This document shows, in pieces, positions 9,272 to 16,895 of a stretch of DNA of 48,120 nt. The stretch comes from Ferroacidibacillus organovorans. Lineage in GTDB: Bacteria > Bacillota > Bacilli > Alicyclobacillales > SLC66. Numbering within the stretch: the stretch's first letter is position 1; every line of letters starts with the position of its first letter. A program made the position numbers and the translations under genes. The notes below the pieces were generated by a model. The model did not search any database and was not told the origin of the DNA. It was given only the letters and a program-made list of their open reading frames with translations. The stretch covers positions 1-48,120 of the forward strand of contig NZ_LSUQ01000019.1 of the NCBI RefSeq assembly GCF_001642725.1, written 5' to 3'.

Positions 9272-9299
9272 CTTTTCCAGTAGTGTGGCTACGGAAAAG
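9272..9299 (-). promoter_or_regulatory. Leader hairpin abutting the ribosome site of the 3D-protein gene
   Basis: CTTTTCC/GGAAAAG (7 bp), an unpaired base and GTAG/CTAC (4 bp) enclose a 5-base loop. On the transcript the 3' arm runs directly into the AGAGGTG ribosome site. The structure could modulate translation or stability, but no known riboswitch class is recognised. Confidence 0.45.
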
Positions 9300-9342
9300 G
9301 GTATTGCATTTGACAGCGCCAACTGCCCTAAAGACAATTCGT

Positions 9343-9371
9343 AGTATAGCGATAGACTGAAAAGAGCACAA
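9343..9371 (-). promoter_or_regulatory. Sigma-A-type promoter of the 3D-protein gene
   Basis: On the minus strand TTGTGC (9371-9366) and TATACT (9348-9343) are separated by exactly 17 bases. The predicted leader is about 75 bases. Confidence 0.7.
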
Positions 9372-9390
9372 TGGTTTAATTTGGAAACCA

Positions 9391-10860
9391 CTACGGCAAG
9401 AGTGCAGGTTGAGCCATCGGTTGCAAAATCAATGTCGAAAACTGCGATGTGCCTGTGACAGGATTCGTTACAAATCGACGGTCGTACACCAAGACAAGAT
9501 TTCTCGATGGACTCGCATCGCGAGTATGGTTAATGGTAGTCCCCCCATCGTGAGAAAACACGCCATGACGCTGTTTAGCTCCAGCTTCTAGGATGACATT
9601 CTGCGCTTCAATGCCACCATAGAGAGAAAACTTGCCTGATGCATTGGTGATGGAAACTGTGGACGCGCTCGCGAAGAAGGCGTGAAGAATGATAGCCGAT
9701 TCATCGCCTTTACGTTTAACACGCGTTGGCGAGATTTTAATAGATCCGTTCGAAAAAAGTTCGAGACGTACAGTGTTGCCCTGATCATTACCACGTTGTG
9801 CGAGATTCGAAAAATCGCTACTGCCGTTTACAAAAATAGCGTCGTCTGCATTTAAGTTGCCTTGTACGATGAGTTTTCCAGTGACATAGATCGGTTTGCG
9901 AAAGGTTACCGTCGTCCCTTTGGAAATGATAAGGTTGCCTTGCACATACAAGGGCTGATCGATCGTAAACTTGCGAGAGCGTGTTTTCACTCCGTCGGAT
10001 GATACAATAAACCGATCACGCAATGAATTCGATACCTCGTGTGCGTGTCCCAGATAAAGTACATCAGCTTCCGAAGTAAGTTTGGCTGCTTCCTGTTGAA
10101 TGATAGATAAAACGGACGGTGGAGAAAAGGATGGAAATGAATTCACCTGCGTGACCCCTGCAAAATACTTTGGGAGGGTTGATACTGAAAGAGGAACCTC
10201 TATCGCTTCATTTAATAAATCCACTTGCTTGCCCACCGCGAGGGAGTACGGAGCAGCTAGGTACGGCAAAGCAGACGACATACTTTGCTTTAAATACAGT
10301 GTACCTCCCACTGCCACATTTCCTTCTAATTCCGGTCCCCCAGTGATGTTCAGGTTGCCTGGCGTATAGATTACATCATCGAGCGAAGGGAGCATTCCAG
10401 AAAAGGAAACCGTGCCTTGTAACGTATTTGACATATTGCCAGAATACCCTGTCACCTTAAGCTCCATCTGGTCAAAGATGACAGAAGATACGTTTGCTGA
10501 AAGTGAGCGTGGTCCATAGGCGATGGTTAGATGAAATTCACGTTGCTCCGTGTTGATCTGACTCGCCCAACTCATCCATGTCGACTCAACCGCCAGAAGG
10601 TTTGCGCGCGCGACAGATAGGGATGGAAAATTACCGTTTGTTGACACCGCATTCCACAATGTTTGCAATTCGTGATACGCTGATAGATATCCACTGCGCG
10701 CATTCGATAGCGCTTGTTCATGGTTCTTCAATTGATTTGAATACATCATCTGTTGAACTGTCAGACCGAAAAACGCGGTCAAGAGAACGGTTAACATGAC
10801 GATCGAAACGAGTACTGCCAAAAAGGTCGATCCTTCTTCGTGATACGTTGAACGATCCAT
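9391..10860 (-). CDS. PilX-like type IV pilus component with a large repetitive beta-rich body
   Basis: A 489-residue protein, the last of the type IV pilus operon. A hydrophobic segment near the N-terminus (FLAVLVSIVMLTVLLTAFFG, about 13-32) follows a short polar leader ending in EEGS, like PilX-family minor pilins. These lack the strict G/FTLIE site. The body contains repeated strand-turn units such as PGNLNITGGPELEGN, NVAVGGTLYL, YVQGNLIISKGTTV and YVTGKLIVQGNLNAD, which look like a right-handed beta-helix of bactofilin type. It could be a pilus-tip or surface adhesin. GGGGGTGGG precedes the ATG, which directly follows the upstream gene's stop. Confidence 0.75.
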   Translation of the reverse strand: MDRSTYHEEGSTFLAVLVSIVMLTVLLTAFFGLTVQQMMYSNQLKNHEQALSNARSGYLSAYHELQTLWNAVSTNGNFPSLSVARANLLAVESTWMSWASQINTEQREFHLTIAYGPRSLSANVSSVIFDQMELKVTGYSGNMSNTLQGTVSFSGMLPSLDDVIYTPGNLNITGGPELEGNVAVGGTLYLKQSMSSALPYLAAPYSLAVGKQVDLLNEAIEVPLSVSTLPKYFAGVTQVNSFPSFSPPSVLSIIQQEAAKLTSEADVLYLGHAHEVSNSLRDRFIVSSDGVKTRSRKFTIDQPLYVQGNLIISKGTTVTFRKPIYVTGKLIVQGNLNADDAIFVNGSSDFSNLAQRGNDQGNTVRLELFSNGSIKISPTRVKRKGDESAIILHAFFASASTVSITNASGKFSLYGGIEAQNVILEAGAKQRHGVFSHDGGTTINHTRDASPSRNLVLVYDRRFVTNPVTGTSQFSTLILQPMAQPALLP

Positions 10861-11400
10861 CTAATACCCACCCCCTGCCACATATTGCACGTTTTGCATC
10901 ACATGAAACGCCTCTGAAGTGCCAATTGCCGTCGCATTCAGGTGAAAAACGACGATATTTTGTTGAACTGTCATCGATGAATTCCGAAAATTTACATACG
11001 GGGTATTCCACGTCACACGTTTGATTTGCACTCCAGATGAATTGAATGCGGTCTCTTGAAATGTGTTCTGTCCATCAGGCAATCGAATCAATTGAAGATC
11101 CACCGTGTCACCATAGACATCAGTGCCTATCAATACACCCGAAGCGTTCACATGTGCTGATCCGAAGGTCATGTTTTGAACGAATTGTTGCAGATCAGTC
11201 TCCACTAATTCCAGGCTTGTATAGACGTGTTGTCGAGATACGACTTCGTTGAAACTAGCGGTTTCAAATGAAAAAATATAGATGATAAAACCCAGAATCA
11301 CAGTCGAAATGACGAGTGCAGCAAGGAGTTCAAGCAGCGTCGTCCCACGCTCTAAACCGTCAAGAAGATGAAAATCGGCGATCTTCTGATGGTCGATCAT
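10861..11400 (-). CDS. Type IV minor pilin, PilW/PilJ-like
   Basis: A 179-residue prepilin-like protein. After a charged leader the sequence GTTLLELLAALVIS (about residues 16-29) gives a class III prepilin site with Glu at +5, then a helix and a C-terminal globular domain rich in beta strands. Minor pilins of this type prime pilus assembly or sit at the tip. I use the ATG at 11400 because it overlaps the stop of the previous gene (ATGA). A longer frame back to 11466 would run through that gene. Function within the minor set cannot be resolved further. Confidence 0.8.
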   Translation of the reverse strand: MIDHQKIADFHLLDGLERGTTLLELLAALVISTVILGFIIYIFSFETASFNEVVSRQHVYTSLELVETDLQQFVQNMTFGSAHVNASGVLIGTDVYGDTVDLQLIRLPDGQNTFQETAFNSSGVQIKRVTWNTPYVNFRNSSMTVQQNIVVFHLNATAIGTSEAFHVMQNVQYVAGGGY

Positions 11401-11831
11401 CTTGTAAAAAGTTGTTTTAATGTTACCCTTTCTGTGACATCGGTTCCACGAAATGTTGTCACCCACGAGACGGTCACCTCCACATCTACTAATCCGTTTG
11501 CATAGCGAGGTTCTGTCGACGTAAGGTTTAACAGAGAAAGATGGTATGTCGTTCCGTCGTACATTAGCGTCTTTGGTTCAGTTGTATTCAGTGTAACAAG
11601 CGCTCCTTGTTGTGCCATAACGGTAAATTGTTGATTGGCGAGCATCGACGCCTGCTGTTCTTGCACAGACAAGTGTTCATAAAAAAGAAAAGAGGAAAGA
11701 ACCATGAGAAGCACCGTAGAAAAAATCGCAAGTACGACAACACTCGCCAATGTTTCCAGCAGCGTGAGTCCATCTTGACGCAATGGTACGCTCGCCGTTT
11801 TGCGACCACAAACATCTCGCTTAAGCTGCAT
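11397..11831 (-). CDS. Type IV minor pilin, PilV-like
   Basis: A 144-residue prepilin-like protein. The leader ends QDG and is followed by LTLLETLASVVVLAIFSTVLL, a prepilin cleavage region with Glu at +5 and a long hydrophobic helix. A short C-terminal domain follows. The likely ATG at 11831 overlaps the end of pilO by 11 bases. An in-frame GTG at 11843 is an alternative. No clear ribosome site is seen, so translational coupling to the upstream gene is likely. Confidence 0.8.
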   Translation of the reverse strand: MQLKRDVCGRKTASVPLRQDGLTLLETLASVVVLAIFSTVLLMVLSSFLFYEHLSVQEQQASMLANQQFTVMAQQGALVTLNTTEPKTLMYDGTTYHLSLLNLTSTEPRYANGLVDVEVTVSWVTTFRGTDVTERVTLKQLFTR

Positions 11832-12366
11832 AGGGCACAACACACGTAAAATTCAATTGAGAAGCGCCGTTCGCTGAAAGGGATAGATTTACCGATGAAA
11901 TTCCGGTAATCCACGGTGCCATTTGCACGTCTTGAATAAACTGTAGAAGTTGTGAGCGCTGTCCTGCGAGAGATAATTGCATCGCGAGATCAGACACGGC
12001 AGCCGATGCTCCGGAAAACCCAGCGTTCGCTGATGAGATTGGTGCGCTCGATGTCGTAGAAAACGACACATTCAAGATATGCGCGTGGGTCTCTCCGGCA
12101 ATTTTGTGAAAAAGCTGCAGCCAGGTTGTCTGCGCATTTCCTGTTTCCAAACGTTTTTCGAGCCCGCCTGATTGACGATCCTGTTTCAGCAATTGGCTCT
12201 GCTGAGCGACTTGTACAGATAGAATCTCAACCTGACTCTGAAGGGCTGTAATCATCTGATCATTATGAGTTACGCGCATCTGTGTCAAGCTATAAATACC
12301 GAGTAAGAGTGCCATGATGATGAACACAAAAATAAGATTGCGCGTTGATCGATTACGTAGGATCAC
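11821..12366 (-). CDS. Type IV pilus alignment protein PilO-like
   Basis: A 181-residue bitopic membrane protein with one helix (about 9-27, NLIFVFIIMALLLGIYSL), a coiled-coil stretch rich in Gln (about 35-75) and a small periplasmic-type alpha/beta domain. This is the PilO layout. It pairs with PilN to link PilM and the platform to the pilus. The GTG start overlaps the pilN stop (GTGA), with GGGAGG 12 bases upstream inside pilN. The open frame extends much further upstream, but that part is merely the antisense-phase shadow of pilN. Confidence 0.82.
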   Translation of the reverse strand: MILRNRSTRNLIFVFIIMALLLGIYSLTQMRVTHNDQMITALQSQVEILSVQVAQQSQLLKQDRQSGGLEKRLETGNAQTTWLQLFHKIAGETHAHILNVSFSTTSSAPISSANAGFSGASAAVSDLAMQLSLAGQRSQLLQFIQDVQMAPWITGISSVNLSLSANGASQLNFTCVVPYAA

Positions 12367-12890
12367 AGAAGAACCGCACCTCCCTTGACTTGAACCGTCA
12401 TTGTGAATGAAAAACCGGAAGACTGAAGAGATGTTACCGATTGCGTAAACGTTGACTGAATCGAGCGCAGGGTATTGAGTTTTAATTCGAATTGGGCAAT
12501 TTCCAAAAGCGTTAATGCATTTCCTGAGATGATCAGCGTGTTCCCATTTAAGGACAGTGTGCTCAAACTTGTCCCCGCCGGAAGGATACTCATTACTTCC
12601 GAGATGAGCCTCTGAACCATCCACTGTGAACCAACAGACTGAGCCAATTGAGAATTTGCGACATACATTTGCAGTTTTCCGTTTAAAGCATTTTGCTCTT
12701 GAAGAAGAGCGGATTGCTGAAAACGAATGGATTTCAGCGTTTGTTGCTCTGTGGTTAGTTGTGATTGATCGATTACGGTCACCGCTGCGGCGATTGCCGA
12801 AACACCTAGCAATAGGGTAATTAGCACACTGTTCACAAGGTATCGCGAACGCTCCCACATTGTTCGCCGCGGGAGAAGGTTGATATTCAA
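12363..12890 (-). CDS. pilN: Type IV pilus assembly protein PilN
   Basis: A 175-residue bitopic protein. The short cytoplasmic N-terminus MNINLLPRR is the conserved PilN segment that docks into PilM (typical INLLP motif). A helix (about 20-40) and an extracytoplasmic domain with coiled coil follow. The TTG start overlaps the pilM stop (TTGA) and has AAGGAGGG at 6 bases, which settles the start. Confidence 0.9.
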   Translation of the reverse strand: MNINLLPRRTMWERSRYLVNSVLITLLLGVSAIAAAVTVIDQSQLTTEQQTLKSIRFQQSALLQEQNALNGKLQMYVANSQLAQSVGSQWMVQRLISEVMSILPAGTSLSTLSLNGNTLIISGNALTLLEIAQFELKLNTLRSIQSTFTQSVTSLQSSGFSFTMTVQVKGGAVLL

Positions 12891-13834
12891 CGCACGCCCT
12901 CCTTGATTGCGAGGCCAAGCGAAACAAACTCTGACACCGGTGTTTGATTCATGATTTGTCGAAAATCATTCGACGATTCGCTTTTCCTGTACGCTGATAA
13001 ATCGTAAAACGTCGATTCGCCACGGTTCGTCAGTATTTGTTTGAACAGATCGTGCACGTGGAGCTGAGAATAGAAAAGATATACATTTTTTTGTAAAAAT
13101 AAACCGGGAAACGACATTTGGAAAAAATTTAAAATACGCTCAATCTCAGAAGTGAGCATTTGTGCAAATTGAGTGGAAGAGAAATCTGTTTGCACGTCAC
13201 TTACAAGTTCTAAATTTCGATAAAAGTAGAGAAATCCCTGTCGAAAAATGCTGATCGATAAATCTTCTTTTTCGACGTGAATCAACGTATAAAAACATGG
13301 TTCAACACAGGTTTTTGAGATTAAGCGATACAGAGCGAGAGGCGGAATATCAACCGCAATCGGCTGCAACTGTGCGCGTTTTGCCAATTCGACCGCCCGG
13401 TTGACGTGTTCGCGTGGCGCAGCGATCAAACTGATTGCCGTCAACTTCGGATCGATCTCCGTGAGTGGAGGAACTACAACCGCGTCAAACAGGGCATCCT
13501 CAAACGGCAGATGAATCGAAAGACCCAACTCATTTTGGATCATCGATTTGAGGTACTGATCAGGAACGGTGGGAACCGTCACATAGCGTACGATAAACTG
13601 GTGATTTGCAAGACCAATTACCGTTTTTACGCCCTGAAAACCGTTCCCCTTCATCACCTTACCCAAATCTCGGGTCTGTGTTGAATCTCCCGATGTCTCA
13701 TCGATGTCTTCGCTATTTCTTTGTTCGTTACTTCCTAGCCGCGTTACATTGCTTCGCGTGTGCCTAATGGCTGTCCACCGAAAGCTACGCGCTTCAAGGT
13801 ACAAACCTACTCGCGTCCTTGCCATGGTGCACAT
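12887..13834 (-). CDS. pilM: Type IV pilus assembly protein PilM-like (actin-fold)
   Basis: A 315-residue cytosolic protein with the PilM/FtsA-like layout. It starts ARTRVGLYLEARSFRW, with strand repeats around VKTVIGLANHQFIVRYVTVP, an ISLIAAPREHVNRAVELA helix and a C-terminal LGLAIKEGV. PilM polymerises or rings under the membrane and binds the PilN N-terminus. The ATP-binding motifs are less clear than in Gram-negative PilM. Two ATG codons (13834 and 13825) are possible. It lies 53 bases after the major pilin gene, across a hairpin. Confidence 0.85.
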   Translation of the reverse strand: MCTMARTRVGLYLEARSFRWTAIRHTRSNVTRLGSNEQRNSEDIDETSGDSTQTRDLGKVMKGNGFQGVKTVIGLANHQFIVRYVTVPTVPDQYLKSMIQNELGLSIHLPFEDALFDAVVVPPLTEIDPKLTAISLIAAPREHVNRAVELAKRAQLQPIAVDIPPLALYRLISKTCVEPCFYTLIHVEKEDLSISIFRQGFLYFYRNLELVSDVQTDFSSTQFAQMLTSEIERILNFFQMSFPGLFLQKNVYLFYSQLHVHDLFKQILTNRGESTFYDLSAYRKSESSNDFRQIMNQTPVSEFVSLGLAIKEGVR

Positions 13835-13862
13835 CCCATTTCTATGATCGATAAAATCCTTT

Positions 13863-13881
13863 AGGGCAGAAATACTGCCCT
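13863..13881 (-). terminator. Hairpin between major pilin and pilM genes
   Basis: On the minus strand AGGGCAG and CTGCCCT pair perfectly around a 5-base loop, starting 6 bases after the pilin stop. It is followed by AAAGGATTTTAT rather than a clean T-run. It looks like a leaky terminator or mRNA-stabilising hairpin that would raise pilin output relative to the downstream genes. Confidence 0.55.
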
Positions 13882-13887
13882 GTGCGA

Positions 13888-14514
13888 TTAATTCGCTCCA
13901 CTTCCAGCATCGGACACATTGGATATTGAAAGTGAACTTGCCGTTGTACCTAGTAGCGTGCCAGACGTCGTTGTACCTGAGTTTGCGCTCGTCGACGCTA
14001 CCGTTTGCGGTACTGAATTCTTATTTGTAACGTACAAGGCTGGATCTCCGGTAGCGAGCGTCGTCGACGGAGTCCCGATAATCGTTACGGTTCCAGACAC
14101 GGCTGCCTGCGTCGCCAACACGAACGAGTGACCGTGCGTTGAGTAGCCGTAGAAGAAATCATCGCTCCACGCGTCTTGAGGCAGTGACTGCATATAGGGG
14201 CCCCCAAACGTAGTCGACGACCCTGACGCTATGGTACCGGACGTGAGAAGCGACGCCAACGTGGCTGTGCCAGATGGCATTGGATAAACGCCGTCATTGT
14301 ACGCGGCATAGCGATCGAGCGCTTCTGTAATGATGGCCATGTCCTGTTTTGTTGTGTTCACTTTCGCCTGAACGATCGAATTTAGGACGACCGGAATCGC
14401 AATCGCCGCAATGATCGCGAGAATAACAACAACCGCCAACAATTCAATAAGGGTGACACCCTTTTCTCCTGCGGATGATGCGAATTTCCGAAACTTCCTA
14501 TGAAGAGATTTCAT
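13888..14514 (-). CDS. pilA: Major type IV pilin (type II/IV prepilin)
   Basis: A 208-residue prepilin. The positively charged leader ends GEKG, followed by VTLIELLAVVVILAIIAAIA, so the cleavage site and Glu+5 are intact (about residues 20-21). A helix (NSIVQAKVNTTKQDMAIITEALDRY split over about 45-65) and a G-type-pseudopilin-like body with YPMPSGTATL and LPQDAWSDDFFYG follow. The last 60 residues are Ser/Thr/Gly-rich, a likely surface or glycosylated tail. I choose the ATG at 14514 because AAGGAAGG lies 6-7 bases before it. A TTG at 14532 would place the ribosome site inside the gene. Confidence 0.92.
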   Translation of the reverse strand: MKSLHRKFRKFASSAGEKGVTLIELLAVVVILAIIAAIAIPVVLNSIVQAKVNTTKQDMAIITEALDRYAAYNDGVYPMPSGTATLASLLTSGTIASGSSTTFGGPYMQSLPQDAWSDDFFYGYSTHGHSFVLATQAAVSGTVTIIGTPSTTLATGDPALYVTNKNSVPQTVASTSANSGTTTSGTLLGTTASSLSISNVSDAGSGAN

Positions 14515-14587
14515 GAATGACCTTCCTTTCAAATGGGGTGTATCAACTGAATCAAATGAATTCCACTATGACGCGTGTGCCACGCAT

Positions 14588-14595
14588 CCCCCCCC
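14588..14595 (-). repeat. G8 homopolymer between pilC and the major pilin gene
   Basis: Eight consecutive G on the minus strand lie 15 bases after the pilC stop and 73 bases before the pilin ATG. They double as a strong ribosome site for an 11-codon reading frame that begins with the ATG directly after the tract. Confidence 0.6.
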
Positions 14596-14609
14596 TCAAG
14601 ATCAATTTT

Positions 14610-15854
14610 TTATTGAAGCGTACCCACCTGCTGATAAATGGAAAACATCGGGAGAATGACAGACGTTACGATTGTTCCAACGATCACGGCGAGAAAGAGC
14701 ACCGTGAGAGGCTCAATGAACGCCTTCAATCGATCAACCATTGCTTCCGTCTCTGCCTCGTAAAAGTCAGCCACCTTCGAGAGCATCGATTCCAAATTCC
14801 CAGTCTCTTCCCCTACGCGAACCATGTGAATGAACATCGGTGGAAACAAACGATTTTCTGCGAGCGGCTCAGATAACGCTTGCCCGCGCGCCAGACTGTC
14901 TGAACTGTTTTTCAGTGCTCGCGCAATCACTTCATTATCTAGAATATCGGACGTAAGTTGAATGCTTTGCAGCACAGGCACTGCGCTCGAAAAAAGTGTA
15001 CTCAGCGTACGCCCTATCTTTGCCAACGACGATTTCACCAGAAGATCGCCAAACACTGGAACGCGAAACAAAACAGAGTCTCTCACATAGCGCCCGCGCG
15101 GTTTGCGCATCGCTCTCCGATAGAAGAAGATTACGATCGCCAGCAAAAACAGCAGTAGATACCCGTCACCCCTTAAAAACAGAGAGACATTCAAAACGAT
15201 TCGTGTCGCAAGCGGCAACTTCATATGATAGTTTTGAAACAGACCGACAAATGTTGGAATCATTCCTACAAGCAAAAAAATGGACACGCCAATTGAAACG
15301 ATGCCAACGAGAATGGGATACGTCATGGCCGATTTCATTTTTTCCGAAGTATAGTGTTCCTTTTCAAAAAAAACAGCCAATCGCTCCAAAACAATGTCAA
15401 GTGTACCAGATATCTCGCCTGCGCGGATCATATTAATAAATAGGGGAGAGAAAATGTCTCGGTGTTCGGATGCCGCTTGAGAAAGTTGATTTCCTTTTTG
15501 AATTTCAAGCGTCATCGCTTGAAGAGTCTTTGCAAACGTGCGATTTGATGTCTGCTCAGAAAGAATACGAATCGACTCAGAAAGAATAACACCTGCGCGG
15601 GTGAGCGCAGAGAGTTGCCGAACAAATACGGCCATCTCTCCACTTTTCACCTTTTTTCCAATTCGAATTTCCGCTTTGAGCGCCCATGTTAGGAGAGAGG
15701 ACGCAGCGCCGAATCGCTGTGCACGCTCGTGAATGCGCAGAACGATGAGCCCGCGCTCCCGCAACATGCGCACTGCCTCACTCTGATTGGAAGCCGTTAC
15801 ACGCCCCTTCTGAACGTTACCATCTGGCGCCATCACCTGATACGCATACTCCAT
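14610..15854 (-). CDS. pilC: Type IV pilus inner-membrane platform protein PilC
   Basis: A 414-residue GspF/PilC platform protein. It starts with MEYAYQVMAPDGNVQKGRV, the usual N-terminal strand region, and has two copies of the T2SSF domain (about 80-200 and 285-400). Helix motifs are VFVRQLSALTRAGVILSESI and LVKSSLAKIGRTLSTLFSSAV. Three membrane helices are visible. The protein couples the PilB/PilT motors to the pilus base. A G-rich ribosome site (GAGGGGGGG) precedes the ATG. It lies 15 bases after pilT. Confidence 0.95.
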   Translation of the reverse strand: MEYAYQVMAPDGNVQKGRVTASNQSEAVRMLRERGLIVLRIHERAQRFGAASSLLTWALKAEIRIGKKVKSGEMAVFVRQLSALTRAGVILSESIRILSEQTSNRTFAKTLQAMTLEIQKGNQLSQAASEHRDIFSPLFINMIRAGEISGTLDIVLERLAVFFEKEHYTSEKMKSAMTYPILVGIVSIGVSIFLLVGMIPTFVGLFQNYHMKLPLATRIVLNVSLFLRGDGYLLLFLLAIVIFFYRRAMRKPRGRYVRDSVLFRVPVFGDLLVKSSLAKIGRTLSTLFSSAVPVLQSIQLTSDILDNEVIARALKNSSDSLARGQALSEPLAENRLFPPMFIHMVRVGEETGNLESMLSKVADFYEAETEAMVDRLKAFIEPLTVLFLAVIVGTIVTSVILPMFSIYQQVGTLQ

Positions 15855-15869
15855 GCAATTCCCCCCCTC

Positions 15870-16895
15870 TCACATCGCGCTAACTAGCGCGAGCGCGTCC
15901 GCGTGAATTCGGCCTTCACCAATCAGTTCTCTCACATGCATCTCCATCGTTTGCATGCCGTGCGCCCGTCCCATCTGCATCGACGACCGAATCTGATGCG
16001 TCTTCTCCGTTCGAATCAAATTCGCAATCGCAGGCGTATTCATCAAAATCTCAAGCGCAGCGGTCCGGCCATTCCCTTGAAGTGTCGGAAATAGACGCTG
16101 AGAGATTACCCCGAGCAAAACGGACGACAACTGAGCGCGCACCTGCGCCTGCTGACTCGCCGTAAACGAATCGATAATTCGATCCATCGTCTGCACCGCG
16201 TCACTCGTGTGAAGGGTCGCCAATACGAGATGCCCCGTCTCCGAGGCAGTAATCGCGGTGCGGATCGTCTCTAGATCGCGCATCTCTCCGACCAAAATCA
16301 CATCAGGGTCTTGCCTGAGCGCCGCGCGCAGTCCACTTGAAAAATCTCTGCTATCCGAGCCAATCTCTCGCTGATCAATGATCGACTGGTTGTGCCGGTG
16401 GAGGTATTCAATCGGATCCTCCAGAGTAATCACGTGTTTGCGCTGCGTTTTATTAATATAATCAATCATTGCCGCAAGGGTTGTCGACTTTCCACTTCCC
16501 GTAGGCCCAGTCACCAGTACAAGACCGTGATGCCTTGTCGTGAATGATTTCAACACGGCAGGCAACCGCAGGTCGTCGAGCGTCGGAACGAACGCCGGGA
16601 TGATCCTCGCCGCGAGGCTAATGCAATTACGCTGGCGGTACACGTTTACCCGAAAACGCGAAACATTCGTTAAACTGTATGAAAAATCAAGATCCCCTCG
16701 CTCAATAAACAATTTCCATTGATCCTCAGTTAAAAGATCCCTCGCCATCGCATCTGTATCTTCCGGACGCAGTTTCTCACCTTGCGTTACCAATTCACCG
16801 TGGATGCGAAAAACGGGAGCCGCATTTACAGATATGTGAACATCTGACGCAGAGCGGGCATGCGCTTCACAAAAAATATCTTCAATCTCTCTCAT
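15870..16895 (-). CDS. pilT: Type IV pilus retraction ATPase PilT
   Basis: A 341-residue hexameric ATPase. It shows Walker [11 protein letters not shown] (about 128-137), the Asp box [11 protein letters not shown], Walker [13 protein letters not shown], the His box [13 protein letters not shown], and the C-terminal AIRAGKI-like position replaced by a short tail. PilT powers pilus retraction for twitching and DNA uptake. Its ATG overlaps the pilB stop (ATGA). The presence of PilT argues that this is a true retractile type IVa system rather than only a competence pseudopilus. Confidence 0.95.
   Translation of the reverse strand: MREIEDIFCEAHARSASDVHISVNAAPVFRIHGELVTQGEKLRPEDTDAMARDLLTEDQWKLFIERGDLDFSYSLTNVSRFRVNVYRQRNCISLAARIIPAFVPTLDDLRLPAVLKSFTTRHHGLVLVTGPTGSGKSTTLAAMIDYINKTQRKHVITLEDPIEYLHRHNQSIIDQREIGSDSRDFSSGLRAALRQDPDVILVGEMRDLETIRTAITASETGHLVLATLHTSDAVQTMDRIIDSFTASQQAQVRAQLSSVLLGVISQRLFPTLQGNGRTAALEILMNTPAIANLIRTEKTHQIRSSMQMGRAHGMQTMEMHVRELIGEGRIHADALALVSAM

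Noticed and set aside
9262-9340. c-di-AMP (ydaO-type) riboswitch upstream of the 3D-protein gene
   Set aside because: The leader is only about 75 bases and lacks the conserved core.
12367-12927. N-terminal extension of the pilO frame over pilN
   Set aside because: It lies in another phase of a well-supported pilN with its own ribosome site, and the GTG at 12366 gives the normal PilO length.
14540-14600. Sigma-54 promoter ahead of the pilin gene (TGGCAC seen)
   Set aside because: The second half is TCAT rather than TTGC at the required distance.
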